A DNA stretch of 64,000 nt from Candidatus Manganitrophus noduliformans (GTDB lineage: Bacteria; Nitrospirota; Nitrospiria; SBBL01; Manganitrophaceae): the NCBI RefSeq assembly GCF_012184425.1, contig NZ_VTOW01000001.1, positions 1,674,001-1,738,000 on the forward strand, read 5' to 3'. Position 1 is the first letter of the stretch. Every line of letters starts with the position of its first letter. Shown here piece by piece: positions 8,756 to 17,374 of the stretch. Made by a program: the position numbers and the translations under genes. Below the pieces are notes generated by a model. That model did no database searches and was not told the DNA's origin. It saw only the letters and a list, made by a program, of their open reading frames with translations.

Positions 8756-9043
8756 TTATTTGCTTTTTGGACGGAGGGCCTGTTTGATTCGCTCCTGGGC
8801 TTCAGGGGAGAGAGCGCCGGGGGCGGTCTCCCCGACTTTCTCGGGATTACCGCCCAGGATGTTGTGGATGAAGCGGATTTGTTTTTGATAACGAAAACAC
8901 CATTTGCAGATCAGAAAATGGAGCCGGATGGAGAGCCGCTGCCGAAGCGAGGGGGGCCGTTCCATTGAATTGGAAATCAACTGAATGATCTCCTTGCAGG
9001 AAGGGGTATGACGCGCCAGCAAATTCGTGAACCATCGGGTCAT
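8756..9043 (-). CDS. anti-sigma factor, small zinc-binding type
   Basis: About 95 residues from ATG 9043, which overlaps the sigma-factor stop codon as ATGA, so translation is coupled. The motif SCKEIIQLISNSMERP... followed by a histidine and CKWC matches the zf-HC2 anti-sigma arrangement, where a zinc-bound helix sequesters the cognate ECF sigma factor. No membrane segment is evident, so it would act in the cytoplasm, perhaps sensing redox state through its zinc cysteines. Confidence 0.75.
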   Translation of the reverse strand: MTRWFTNLLARHTPSCKEIIQLISNSMERPPSLRQRLSIRLHFLICKWCFRYQKQIRFIHNILGGNPEKVGETAPGALSPEAQERIKQALRPKSK

Positions 9044-9699
9044 TCTTTCACCTGTTTTTCTTTTCCAAAGAAGTGTATTTCCAGACACTGCCTCAGTTGC
9101 ATCCGGGCGCGATGCATCAGCACCCAGAGGTTCGAGGCCGTGAGGTTCAGTACTTCACAGACCTGCTCACTGCTGACGCCGTCGATTTCTCTTAACGAGA
9201 ATACGTGGGCCATTCGGGAAGGAAGCTTGGAAAGGCATCGATCCAATGCGATCCAAAACTGCTTTCTCTCAAGCAGGCGTTCCGGGTCGGCGTTCCACTC
9301 GCACGGGCCGGTTCCGTCCCGCTTCCAATGGCCGTTCTCGTCGAACGCTCCTTCCATCTGATCTTCAAACCGGGAGAGGTCCTCGATCGGTGTTTCCCGG
9401 CTGATCTTACGGAAATAATCGATCACCTTGTGCTTGAGAATCCCGATCAGCCAGCTTCGCTCCGAGGCTTGTCCTAAAAAACGATTCCGGGCCTGAAACG
9501 CGGAGAGAAGGGTTTCTTGGACGGCGTCCTCGGCGAGCTTCGGATCGCGGAGCCGGAGAAGCGCAAACCGATAGAGGGCATCGCCATGCATCTCGACCCA
9601 CTTCTCGGGGTCGGACGATGGAACCCCCTCGTCCGGTTTTCGATCAATGGCGGGTTCGCTGATCAAAGAAGGTCCCTCACCTGGCCAGTTTTTTAGCAT
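9040..9699 (-). CDS. ECF-type RNA polymerase sigma factor
   Basis: 219 residues, ATG 9699 with AAGGAAA upstream. Region 2 is visible as LRDPKLAEDAVQETLLSAF and WLIGILKHKVIDYFRK, region 4 as LPSRMAHVFSLREIDGVSS and NLTASNLWVLMHRARMQLR. The pattern fits the ECF subgroup known as TIGR02943 sigma factors. The anti-sigma gene overlaps its 3' end. A perfect 14-bp palindrome just upstream of its ribosome-binding site (9715-9728) is a possible autoregulatory operator. Likely controls a small envelope- or redox-stress regulon including the gene at 7506-8564 (inference). Confidence 0.88.
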   Translation of the reverse strand: MLKNWPGEGPSLISEPAIDRKPDEGVPSSDPEKWVEMHGDALYRFALLRLRDPKLAEDAVQETLLSAFQARNRFLGQASERSWLIGILKHKVIDYFRKISRETPIEDLSRFEDQMEGAFDENGHWKRDGTGPCEWNADPERLLERKQFWIALDRCLSKLPSRMAHVFSLREIDGVSSEQVCEVLNLTASNLWVLMHRARMQLRQCLEIHFFGKEKQVKE

Positions 9700-9714
9700 G
9701 TTTCCTTGATTCTT

Positions 9715-9728
9715 GCAAATATATTTGC
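9715..9728. promoter_or_regulatory. perfect palindrome upstream of the ECF sigma gene
   Basis: GCAAATATATTTGC reads the same on both strands and sits 16 bases before the sigma-factor start codon, overlapping the expected promoter/leader. Its AT core and position suggest a dimeric repressor site. Confidence 0.4.
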
Positions 9729-9840
9729 TGAGGTGGCGCTCCGGCAGGTGTAAGCGGGGCTACTTTCAAAATTCCGCTAACAGACTATCCTTTTCATAAC
9801 AGCCGATATAGGCATCGTCAAGACAAGGGGAGGGATGAAG

Positions 9841-10047
9841 ATGGCCGAGTGGAAATGTCAGGACTGTGGCAAGGTGTTCAAAACGGAGCAAGATCTGCTG
9901 TCCCACGAGCTCGAACATGTCCCCCGCTATGAATGCGCCGTCTGCGGGGAGGAATTTAAAACGAAAGAGGAGGCATACCTCCATGAGGTCGGCAAACATG
10001 GGCGGCCTCCGGCCACCGACCCGGTCCCCGTAAAGCGGCCCGCCTGA
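9841..10047 (+). CDS. small two-finger C2H2 zinc-finger protein
   Basis: 68 residues from ATG 9841, 6 bases after AGGGGAGGG; an in-frame ATG at 9835 abuts the ribosome-binding site and is less likely. Two C2H2 fingers are complete: CQDCGKVFKTEQDLLSHELEH (C-x2-C-x12-H-x3-H) described here by its cysteines and histidines, and CAVC...H-x4-H. The hydrophobic core residues of a classical finger (F, L) are in place. C2H2 proteins are uncommon in bacteria; this is not the Ros/MucR type, which has one finger. DNA or protein binding is inferred. Confidence 0.8.
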   Translation: MAEWKCQDCGKVFKTEQDLLSHELEHVPRYECAVCGEEFKTKEEAYLHEVGKHGRPPATDPVPVKRPA

Positions 10048-10094
10048 GGGGTTGATTCTCATCCGATCGAACGGCGTGTAAGGGGTAAACGGCG

Positions 10095-10268
10095 ATGGAA
10101 GAATTACAATGCGAAATCTGTAAGATGAAGTTTCAAACGCAGGTCGATCTGATCGACCACAGGGAGATGATCCATTCGAAATTCGAATGTCCGACCTGCG
10201 GCGCTGAATTCAAGAGCGAGAAACAGTTGAAAGCCCATGAGAAAAAGGAGCACGAGGCGGCCGCGTAA
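10095..10268 (+). CDS. second small two-finger C2H2 zinc-finger protein
   Basis: 57 residues, ATG 10095 to TAA 10266-10268, 47 bases after the previous gene. It begins MEELQCEICKMKF and carries two C-x2-C-x12-H-x4-H fingers, CEIC...HREMIH and CPTC...HEKKEH. It is a paralogue of the gene before it with the same finger spacing, so the pair probably arose by duplication and is likely cotranscribed. Its small size means routine gene callers may miss it. Confidence 0.78.
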   Translation: MEELQCEICKMKFQTQVDLIDHREMIHSKFECPTCGAEFKSEKQLKAHEKKEHEAAA

Positions 10269-10447
10269 CCGGGGATCGGTTTGCCGGGCGCTGCAGGCCG
10301 GTGAGTCCTTGGAAAAGGGATCGCTTGAAATCGGCGGGGCGTTTGGCGTATAGAAGAAAGAGGAAGCCGATCGGGCCTTCGCCGGGGCGAAAGGAAAGGA
10401 AGGGGCTTCGTCCCACAATTCAGTCTTCCGGAAAAACGGAGAAGACG

Positions 10448-11176
10448 ATGGCGCGTGTATTCGATCTCCCCTTATCGCGGGAGCGACGGACCGACAGCCG
10501 AGAGCGACGCGGAGACCCTCGCCGGGGCGCCGACCGGACCGGGAGAGAGGATCGCCGGGTTCTTTCATCGGTGGTCCGCTGGGGTTTTTACGGTCTGGTC
10601 ACCGCCGGCCTCTTTCAGGGATTCGTCTTCGCGTCTTATTCGGTCGAAGTGAAACGCCTTTTTTCCGAAAACGGCCCGGTGGAGTGGCTCCAATTCCTAC
10701 TCCTCCTGACTTGCTGCGGCTGGTTGCAGGCGATCGCGATCCGCTCCGGCTCGCAGCGCGAGATCTTCCGTCTCGGTATTTTTTTCATCCTGATGGTCGC
10801 CGTTCGCGAAATGGACGCCAATCTCGACCGTTATCTTTTCGACGGCGCCTGGCAATTGACGGTCATGGGGTTGATCTTCTCCGGATTGCTCTATGCCTGG
10901 CCCCAACGCCGGAAGATCGCGACGCAGCTTCGGTCTCTCCTTTTTTCCCGTTCCTTTGGATTGCTCCTGGCCGGACTCTTGGTCTTGACGTTCTTTGCCC
11001 CCTTCCTGGGACAGCAGCGTTTCTGGAAGGCGGCGCTCCAGGAGAATTATATCCGGCCGGCCGCTCGAATTGTCGAGGAGAGCGGCGAGCTTTTGGGCTA
11101 CCTGCTTCTTCTCTTCGGATGCATTGAGGCATTTTTCTCCTCCCCTCCCGATCGAAACAACGAGGCATCTTTCTAA
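10448..11176 (+). CDS. polytopic membrane protein of unknown function
   Basis: About 242 residues from ATG 10448 (GGAGAAG just upstream); the frame is open from 10301 without a better start. After a strongly basic, Arg/Asp-rich N-terminus of ~40 residues there are about six hydrophobic segments (GFYGLVTAGLF, WLQFLLLLTCCGWL, IFFILMVAV, TVMGLIFSGLLYAW, FGLLLAGLLVLTFFA, LLGYLLLLFGCIEAFF). Conserved-looking acidic residues lie at membrane edges (ENGPVEW, REMDANLD, EESGELLG). I do not recognise the family. Confidence 0.6.
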   Translation: MARVFDLPLSRERRTDSRERRGDPRRGADRTGREDRRVLSSVVRWGFYGLVTAGLFQGFVFASYSVEVKRLFSENGPVEWLQFLLLLTCCGWLQAIAIRSGSQREIFRLGIFFILMVAVREMDANLDRYLFDGAWQLTVMGLIFSGLLYAWPQRRKIATQLRSLLFSRSFGLLLAGLLVLTFFAPFLGQQRFWKAALQENYIRPAARIVEESGELLGYLLLLFGCIEAFFSSPPDRNNEASF

Positions 11177-11265
11177 GGTAAGCCGATCTCCCTGTTTGAC
11201 ATTCCCCTGTTTTGCCCTGGCGCTTCCGCGCCGGATTCGATACAATCTGCAAGAACAGGAGGGGT

Positions 11266-12648
11266 ATGGCCTCGAAGAGACGCTTCTTTTTATTTTTGCT
11301 TCTCCTTATCGTCTTAGTCGCCGCCGTCCGGCTGCTCGGGTTGCACGACGCGCTCGATCAGGAGCGGCTCCGGAGCGGGATCGATCGATGGGGGGCTTGG
11401 GGACCGCTTCTCTATATTCTGATCTTCGCGATTGCCCCGGTCCTCTTTCTGCCGGGCCTCCCGATCACCGTCGCCGGGGGATTGGCCTTCGGCCCCCTCT
11501 GGGGGACGGTCTACGCTTCGATCGGATCGACGCTGGGGGCGGGGCTCGCTTTCCTGGTGGCCCGCTACTTTGCGCGGGAAGCTGTTTCAGAAATGCTCGG
11601 GGAGCGATGGAAGCGGATCGACGCGGGGGTGGCCGAGCGGGGCTGGGTCTTTGTCGCCATTACCCGCTTGATCCCGCTTTTCCCGTTTAATCTTCTCAAC
11701 TATGCCTTCGGCCTGACACGAATTCCTTTTGCGATTTATCTCTTTACCTCCTGGCTCTTCATGCTCCCCGGGACCGCCGCCTATGTGATTTTTTCCAGCT
11801 CGCTCCTCGATCTGATCAAGGGGGATCTCTCGCCGGCGTTTCTCATCGGGCTGCTCCTGCTGGTCGCCCTCTCCGTTATCCCCTTTTTTTATCGGCGCTG
11901 GAAGGGATCGAAAGACTCCCTTCCAAAAGTGATCATCTGGGGGGCGGCGCTCCTTCTGCCGTTTCTTGCGATTCAAAAAGCCGATGCGGAGGAGCGGATC
12001 GACCTCCTCACGAATCGGCAGGGTGAGAGCGGCCTTCCGGAGGGATGGCGGCCGCTGACGTTCCAGCGGATCTCCCGCCACACCGACTATCAGCTTTTGG
12101 AAGAAGACGGAAGACCGGTGATCCGGGCGGTCAGCCGGCGGTCGGCCTCCGGTTTGATCCATCCGCTCGATCTTGACCCTCGCCGCTACGAAACCCTCTC
12201 TTGGTGCTGGAAGGTCGACCGGATCATTTCGAAGGGGGATGAGACGGAGAAGAAGGGGGATGATTACGCCGCGCGGGTTTACGTCACGTTTCGGTTCGAT
12301 CCGGACAAGGCGACCTTTTGGGAGCGGACTAAGTTCAGCGTCCTGAAGCGGATCTACGGGGAGTATCCGCCGAAGGCGGCGATCAACTACATCTGGGCGA
12401 ACCGGCTTCCGAAGGGGGAGGCGATCGCAAACGCTTACACCGACCGGGCGCGGATGGTCGCCGTCGAGAGCGGGGCCGAGCGAATCGGCGAATGGGTTTG
12501 CCAGGCGCGGAGCCTTTACGCCGACTATCGATGGCTCTTCGATGAAGAGCCGCCGCGCCTTTCGGGCATCGCCGTGATGACCGACACCGACGATACCGGT
12601 GAAGAGGCGACGGCGTTTTATTCGGATATTTCTCTAAAGGCGAAATGA
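11266..12648 (+). CDS. fusion of TVP38/TMEM64 (VTT/DedA-like) membrane protein with DUF3047 domain
   Basis: 460 residues from ATG 11266 (AGGAGGGGT upstream). Residues 1-235 form a TVP38/DedA-type membrane domain, with the family motif FLPGLPITVAGGLAFGPLWG and the F-N-L-L-N-YAFGLT reentrant segment. A transmembrane helix (VIIWGAALLLPFLAI) follows, then a ~210-residue DUF3047 domain recognised by its WCWKVDR start, YAARVYVTF and WANRLPKG segments, presumably periplasmic. VTT proteins scramble lipids or keep envelope homeostasis; the DUF3047 function is unknown. Stop overlaps the next start (ATGATG), so the oxidoreductase gene is translationally coupled. Confidence 0.82.
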   Translation: MASKRRFFLFLLLLIVLVAAVRLLGLHDALDQERLRSGIDRWGAWGPLLYILIFAIAPVLFLPGLPITVAGGLAFGPLWGTVYASIGSTLGAGLAFLVARYFAREAVSEMLGERWKRIDAGVAERGWVFVAITRLIPLFPFNLLNYAFGLTRIPFAIYLFTSWLFMLPGTAAYVIFSSSLLDLIKGDLSPAFLIGLLLLVALSVIPFFYRRWKGSKDSLPKVIIWGAALLLPFLAIQKADAEERIDLLTNRQGESGLPEGWRPLTFQRISRHTDYQLLEEDGRPVIRAVSRRSASGLIHPLDLDPRRYETLSWCWKVDRIISKGDETEKKGDDYAARVYVTFRFDPDKATFWERTKFSVLKRIYGEYPPKAAINYIWANRLPKGEAIANAYTDRARMVAVESGAERIGEWVCQARSLYADYRWLFDEEPPRLSGIAVMTDTDDTGEEATAFYSDISLKAK

Positions 12649-14075
12649 TGTCTGACCCATTCGATATCGTGATCATCGGAGGGGGCGCCGGCGGGCTTGT
12701 CGTGGCAAGCGGGGCGGCGCAGTTCGGGGCGCGGGTGGCGCTGGTTGAAAAAGAGCGCGGCCTCGGCGGAGATTGCCTTTATTACGGGTGTGTCCCGACG
12801 AAAACGCTGGTCCATTCCGCGCGGGTCCTCTCATTGATCCGGCGGTCGGAGGAGTTCGGCCTTGGCCGGATGGTTCCGCCCGAAGAGAGCTTCACGGGGG
12901 CGATGGAACGGATGCGGCGGATGGTCGCGCGGATCGGCGAGCATGACGATCCGAAACGGTTTGAGGCGATGGGGATTCGGCTCTTCTTCGGAGAGGGGCG
13001 TTTTGTCGATCCGAAGACGTTCGAAGTCGCCGGCCGGAGGATTGCCGGGCGCCGCTTTGTTCTCGCCACCGGCTCGCGACCCGGTGTCCCGCCGATTCCC
13101 GGTTTGATTGAAGCGGGTTTTCTGACGAACGTCACCGCGCTGGCGCTCAAACAGCGTCCCGAGGCGATGGCGATCATCGGGGGGGGACCGGTCGGTCTCG
13201 AATTCGCCCAGATCTTCCACCGGCTGGGGGTTCGGATCACGGTCATTGAGAAGGCCGATCATCTCTTGCCGAATGAGGATCAAGAAATTTCTGAAGCGCT
13301 CGAAGCAATCTTCCGAAAAGAGGGAATCGATTTTCTGACCGGCGCTTCGGTTCAAGAAGTCCGGCGGGAAGGGAATCAAAAAGTTCTTCTCGTCGGAGGT
13401 AAAGAGGGGATTCGGAAAATGGCCGCCGAGGAGATCCTGGTTGCCGTCGGCCGCGCGCCCAACGTCGAAGGGCTGGGGCTCGACGCGGCCGGGGTCGTTT
13501 ATGACCGGCAGGGGGTGAAGGTTGATGCGACCCTCCGGACGACGGCGCGGCATATCTGGGCCTGCGGCGATCTGGTCGGACCGTATCAGTTCACCCACAT
13601 GGCGGAATACCAGGGGGGGATCGTCGTCTCCAATGCGCTCTTCCCGTTCGTCCGCCGGAAGGTCGATTACCGGGTCGTTCCCCGGGTGACCTTCACCGAT
13701 CCGGAGGTGGCGCGGGTCGGCCTCACGGAGGCGGAGGCAAGAGAGAAGGCCGGTCTGGTGCATGTCTACCGCTTTCCCTTCAAGCAGGTCGATCGGGCGA
13801 TCATCGAAGGGGAGGAGGCCGGCTTCATCAAGCTGATCGCCGACCGGCGGCTCCGGATCGTCGGCGCCCACCTGATCGGCCCGAGCGCCGGAGATCTCCT
13901 CCATGAATATGTTCTGGCGATGAAGGCCGATCTGAAAATCACCTCCCTTTCCACCACGATCCATGTCTATCCGACCCTCTCCCAGGGGGTCAAGAAGGCG
14001 GCCGATCAATACTTCCGCGAAAAACTCTTCACCGGCTGGTTCCCGAAGCTGGCCCGATGGCTGATTCGTTTTTGA
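12645..14075 (+). CDS. FAD-dependent pyridine nucleotide-disulfide oxidoreductase (lipoamide dehydrogenase/MerA-like)
   Basis: 476 residues. FAD-binding GGGAGG near the N-terminus, redox-active pair CLYYGC in the GGDC-x4-C-VPTKT context, NAD(P)-binding GGGPVGLE, second FAD motif WACGDLVG, and the C-terminal dimerisation region with the His-x-x-x-T catalytic base (TTIHVYPTLSQ). Proteins of this group are often encoded next to TVP38-family genes, as here. The partner disulfide substrate is unknown; it lacks the C-terminal cysteine pair of mercuric reductase. Confidence 0.88.
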   Translation: MMSDPFDIVIIGGGAGGLVVASGAAQFGARVALVEKERGLGGDCLYYGCVPTKTLVHSARVLSLIRRSEEFGLGRMVPPEESFTGAMERMRRMVARIGEHDDPKRFEAMGIRLFFGEGRFVDPKTFEVAGRRIAGRRFVLATGSRPGVPPIPGLIEAGFLTNVTALALKQRPEAMAIIGGGPVGLEFAQIFHRLGVRITVIEKADHLLPNEDQEISEALEAIFRKEGIDFLTGASVQEVRREGNQKVLLVGGKEGIRKMAAEEILVAVGRAPNVEGLGLDAAGVVYDRQGVKVDATLRTTARHIWACGDLVGPYQFTHMAEYQGGIVVSNALFPFVRRKVDYRVVPRVTFTDPEVARVGLTEAEAREKAGLVHVYRFPFKQVDRAIIEGEEAGFIKLIADRRLRIVGAHLIGPSAGDLLHEYVLAMKADLKITSLSTTIHVYPTLSQGVKKAADQYFREKLFTGWFPKLARWLIRF

Positions 14076-14174
14076 TTTTCCCGTTGCCCTTCTTTTGCCG
14101 GGATAATCCTATCGGATAGGTTGTCCGCGCCGGGTGAACTCTCTAAAATAGAAAAAGTGGTTTGGAGTGCGCGG

Positions 14175-15083
14175 ATGGCGATTTTCAATAAAACCAAGCC
14201 GATTCCGGAACAGGAGAGCGCCGGAGAGACCGAGCGGATCTATTATGAGATCCGCCAGACCCTTCGTTCCACCGGCGTTCCTCAACTGTTCTGCAGCTGG
14301 GCGGGCTACGGAAAATTTCTTCCCTTGGTCTGGAGCGCCCTTCGGCCGAATGCCGAGACCCGTCTCTATGAAGAAGCATCCGACCGGCTTCGCGCGGAAG
14401 GGGCTCGTCTGATCAAGCCGATGGAAAAACCGGATGTTTCTGCGCGCGTGCGACTGGGAGAGAGTCAAACGTATCACCTTCGCGCCTCCCTCGATCTTTA
14501 TCACTATCTCTACCCAAAATTGCTTGTGCTGACTTCGGCCGTTCAACGCGCTCTCGCCGGCGAGCGGATCGGGAAAGAGGAGAACCGGGAATTGGAGCGG
14601 ATCGAACGCGGCGCCCCTGCCGGAATGATTGCGATGGAGCTGGCGCCGGAAGAGCCGCAAGACCCCCGCCTTCGAGCGTTGTTTGAAGAGATAAAAAAAA
14701 CCTCGAAGCTTCCGAGCGTCGTCATGGAGATCCGTACCCTGGCGCTCTGGCCCGACTATTTGTTTGAAGCCCGGAAGCGATTGATGCCGATCATCGTCGG
14801 CCCGGAGTATAAACAGGCCGAAGAGCGCCTGAAGCAGACGGCGCGAAAAGAGGCGGGCAACCTTCCCTATCCGGTATCGATCCCGAGGGAGGAGGTGAAG
14901 GGGGTTGTCCCTGATGTTGGAGAAATCACTGCGCTGACGTCGGACTTCGAGCGCGCATACGCCCGCTGCATCCTGAATATCGCCCTTCTCCAATGCGATT
15001 GGAGAGACCCCGACGCGTTGGCTTCCTCCCCTTTTCCCGCCCCTTCCCGGCGACAGGTTGTCGCGGCAGGAGGGATGGCGTGA
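14175..15083 (+). CDS. DehI-type haloacid dehalogenase family protein
   Basis: 302 residues from ATG 14175 (GGAG 8 bases upstream); a TTG at 14121 extends the frame but has no good ribosome-binding site. The sequence is mostly helical and shows the pseudo-repeat of DehI: EIRQTLRSTGVPQ... followed later by EEIKKTSKLPSVVMEIRTL, each ending in an arginine-rich helix. DehI enzymes hydrolyse 2-haloacids of both stereo-forms directly with an activated water; a candidate catalytic Asp lies in LWPDYLFEAR. It overlaps the next gene by GTGA. Substrate in this organism is unknown. Confidence 0.72.
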   Translation: MAIFNKTKPIPEQESAGETERIYYEIRQTLRSTGVPQLFCSWAGYGKFLPLVWSALRPNAETRLYEEASDRLRAEGARLIKPMEKPDVSARVRLGESQTYHLRASLDLYHYLYPKLLVLTSAVQRALAGERIGKEENRELERIERGAPAGMIAMELAPEEPQDPRLRALFEEIKKTSKLPSVVMEIRTLALWPDYLFEARKRLMPIIVGPEYKQAEERLKQTARKEAGNLPYPVSIPREEVKGVVPDVGEITALTSDFERAYARCILNIALLQCDWRDPDALASSPFPAPSRRQVVAAGGMA

Positions 15084-15931
15084 ACTGGAGAGAGTATCAG
15101 GCAAAGCAGAGGGTGGCCGAGATCGGAGATCGTTTCATCAGCTATGTCGACGAGGGATCGGGTGATCCGGTGATCCTCCTTCATGGGATGCCGACCTGGG
15201 GGTTTCTTTGGCATCCCCTCCGTTCTTCTCTTTCCGGATCGCACCGCGTCCTGATTCCCGATCTGATCGGCTACGGCTACTCGGACAAGCGGGATGGGTT
15301 CGATCGATCCATTGCAAAACAGGCCGAGGCGATCCATGTCTGGATGGAGAAGATTGGAATGAGGCGGGCGACGTTCGTCGGGCACGACATCGGCGGCGGG
15401 GTGGCCCTGCGGCTGGCGACCCTCTTTCCCGGGCGGGTTGACCGTCTCTGTTTGATGAACTCGGTCTGCTACGATTCCTGGCCGGTGGAAGCGATATTGC
15501 AACTCGGCCACCCCGAAACGCGGCGGCGGCTCTCCGTCCGGACTGCGATCCTGCTGATGAAACAGGGCCTCAAGATGGGATTTACCTCCTCTCCGTCCAA
15601 CGATCTATTGGACAGTCTGCTCATCCCCTATGCCACCGAGACGGGAAAGCTGTCGCTCATCCGGGATGCCGTGGCGGTCGACACGAATCAGACGATGGAA
15701 ATCGTTCCGCTCCTCCAACGGATCACCGCACCCACATTGATCCTCTGGGGAGAGGACGACCGGTTGCAGCCGGTCGATTATGGCGAGCGGCTCGCCTGGG
15801 ACATCCCCGGAGCCCGGCTGATCCGGATCGAACAAGCATCCCATTTCGTGATGATCGACCAGCCGGGAGAGGTTGAAAGGGATCTGATCCCCTTTCTCGG
15901 CGGAGCCAAGGTCGAACGGTTGGCGGCGTAA
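15080..15931 (+). CDS. alpha/beta-fold hydrolase, haloalkane dehalogenase-like
   Basis: 283 residues from GTG 15080, which overlaps the stop of the DehI-type gene (GTGA) after AGGAGGG. Oxyanion region HGMPTWGFLW and nucleophile elbow VGHDIGGG place an aspartate, not serine, as nucleophile, as in haloalkane/haloacetate dehalogenases and epoxide hydrolases. Acid Asp is in LWGEDDRLQP and base His in ASHFVMID. The residue after the nucleophile is Ile, not the halide-binding Trp of classical haloalkane dehalogenases, so epoxide hydrolase or fluoroacetate-type activity is possible. Coupling to DehI suggests a joint dehalogenation role. Confidence 0.78.
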   Translation: MNWREYQAKQRVAEIGDRFISYVDEGSGDPVILLHGMPTWGFLWHPLRSSLSGSHRVLIPDLIGYGYSDKRDGFDRSIAKQAEAIHVWMEKIGMRRATFVGHDIGGGVALRLATLFPGRVDRLCLMNSVCYDSWPVEAILQLGHPETRRRLSVRTAILLMKQGLKMGFTSSPSNDLLDSLLIPYATETGKLSLIRDAVAVDTNQTMEIVPLLQRITAPTLILWGEDDRLQPVDYGERLAWDIPGARLIRIEQASHFVMIDQPGEVERDLIPFLGGAKVERLAA

Positions 15932-15970
15932 TCGGGATCTAAATTTCCATATATTTATAGAGGCTGGAGA

Positions 15971-17353
15971 ATGGGAATGGAGCGTTACGATCTCCTGGTG
16001 CTCGGGTCGGGCTCCGCCGGGCTTTACGGGGCGATCAAGGCCGCGCAGCTCGGCGCCCGGGTGGCGCTGGTCGAGGGGGGCGAGATCGGCGGAACCTGTC
16101 CGAACCGGGGCTGTCTTCCGACCGAACATTTGGTGACGGCGGCGGAGCGTTACTATTACGGACAGATGGTTGCGTTCCGGGGGGTGACGCCCCGCAAGGC
16201 CCGGCTCAACTTTGCGGCGGTGATGAGGGAGAAAGAAGCGGTGGTTCAACACGCGCGGAAGGAGAAGGAGCGGATGATCGCGGCCCACCCGAACATCACG
16301 TTTCTCCCGGGGAGGGGCCGTCTTGTCTCGCCGCATCATGTCGCCATCGACGGTCAACCGGTTACGGCCGATAAAACGCTTCTTGCGACCGGCTCTTCAC
16401 CGATCACCCCGCCGATTCCCGGCTTGGCCGACATTTCCCCTCTGAACAGCGACCGCGTTCAGGTCATCACCCGTTTACCGCGAAGCCTGATCGTGATCGG
16501 CGGCGGTGAGATCGGCCTCGAATACGGCCAGCTTTTTCTCCATTTCGGGGCAAGGGTGATCGTCCTCGAAAAAGAAGCGCGGATTTTGCCGCGGGAGGAG
16601 CCGGAGATTTCGAATGCGCTGCGCCGTTACCTGGGAGAAGAAGGGATGGAGATTCATACCGGCGTCGAGATCGAAGCGGTCGAGCCGCTCCCCCGCCGGC
16701 GGGGCTATCGGGTCGCGGCTCGGAAGGGAGGAGAGACCCTCCTGTTGGAAGGGTCCGCCGTTTTCGTCGCCACCGGACGGCGTCCGAACACCGACGGCCT
16801 CGGCCTGGAAGAGGCCGGCGTGAAGCGCCGTCCGGACGGCGCGGTTGAGACGACCCCCTCTTTCGAAACGTCGCATTCCCATATTTTTGCGGCTGGGGAT
16901 ATCCGCGGGCATGTCCGCAAGCTTGCGACCGTTGCCGATCGCGAAGGGGAGCTGGCGGCCGAAAACGCCTTGAGAGGAAGCCGGCAGACGATGGAATATC
17001 TCGGCGTCCCCTATGCGATTTTGACCTCTCCCCAGGTGGCGAGCGTCGGATTAAAAGAGGCGGATGCGCGCGCCGCCGGTTTCGCGTTGCGGCAGGTCGA
17101 TCTCTCCCTGCCGGAAGAGCTGCCGAAGGCGATCGCCGACCGCGGATGGGTCAAGCTGGTGGTGGAGAAGGGGAGCCATCGGATTTTGGGGGTCCATCTC
17201 CTGGCCGCCAAGGCGGCGGAGGCGATCCATGAGGCGATCTTTATTGTCAAGAACGGTCTCACGGTCGAGGATGTCTGCCGGACGATTCATGTTTATCCCA
17301 CCGTGGCCGAATCGATCCTGCGCGCGGCCGAGTCCTACCCCAAGGCGGCTTGA
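15971..17353 (+). CDS. second FAD-dependent pyridine nucleotide-disulfide oxidoreductase
   Basis: 460 residues; ATG 15971 or the in-frame ATG 15977 after GGAG. Visible motifs are GSGSAG (FAD), redox pair CPNRGC in GGTC-x4-C-LPTE, GGGEIGLE (NAD(P)H), AAGDIRG (FAD) and the catalytic TIHVYPTVAES. It is a distant paralogue of the enzyme at 12645-14075. The usual lysine after the redox motif (PTK) is replaced by PTE. There is no N-terminal HMA domain and no C-terminal CC, so it is not a canonical mercuric reductase. Probably belongs to the same transcription unit as the dehalogenase pair. Confidence 0.85.
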   Translation: MGMERYDLLVLGSGSAGLYGAIKAAQLGARVALVEGGEIGGTCPNRGCLPTEHLVTAAERYYYGQMVAFRGVTPRKARLNFAAVMREKEAVVQHARKEKERMIAAHPNITFLPGRGRLVSPHHVAIDGQPVTADKTLLATGSSPITPPIPGLADISPLNSDRVQVITRLPRSLIVIGGGEIGLEYGQLFLHFGARVIVLEKEARILPREEPEISNALRRYLGEEGMEIHTGVEIEAVEPLPRRRGYRVAARKGGETLLLEGSAVFVATGRRPNTDGLGLEEAGVKRRPDGAVETTPSFETSHSHIFAAGDIRGHVRKLATVADREGELAAENALRGSRQTMEYLGVPYAILTSPQVASVGLKEADARAAGFALRQVDLSLPEELPKAIADRGWVKLVVEKGSHRILGVHLLAAKAAEAIHEAIFIVKNGLTVEDVCRTIHVYPTVAESILRAAESYPKAA

Positions 17354-17374
17354 GGCATCCCTTCCGATCACATT

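Noticed and set aside
15971-17353. Mercuric reductase
   Set aside because: No HMA domain, no C-terminal cysteine pair and no mer genes nearby; only the general flavin disulfide-oxidoreductase assignment is supported.
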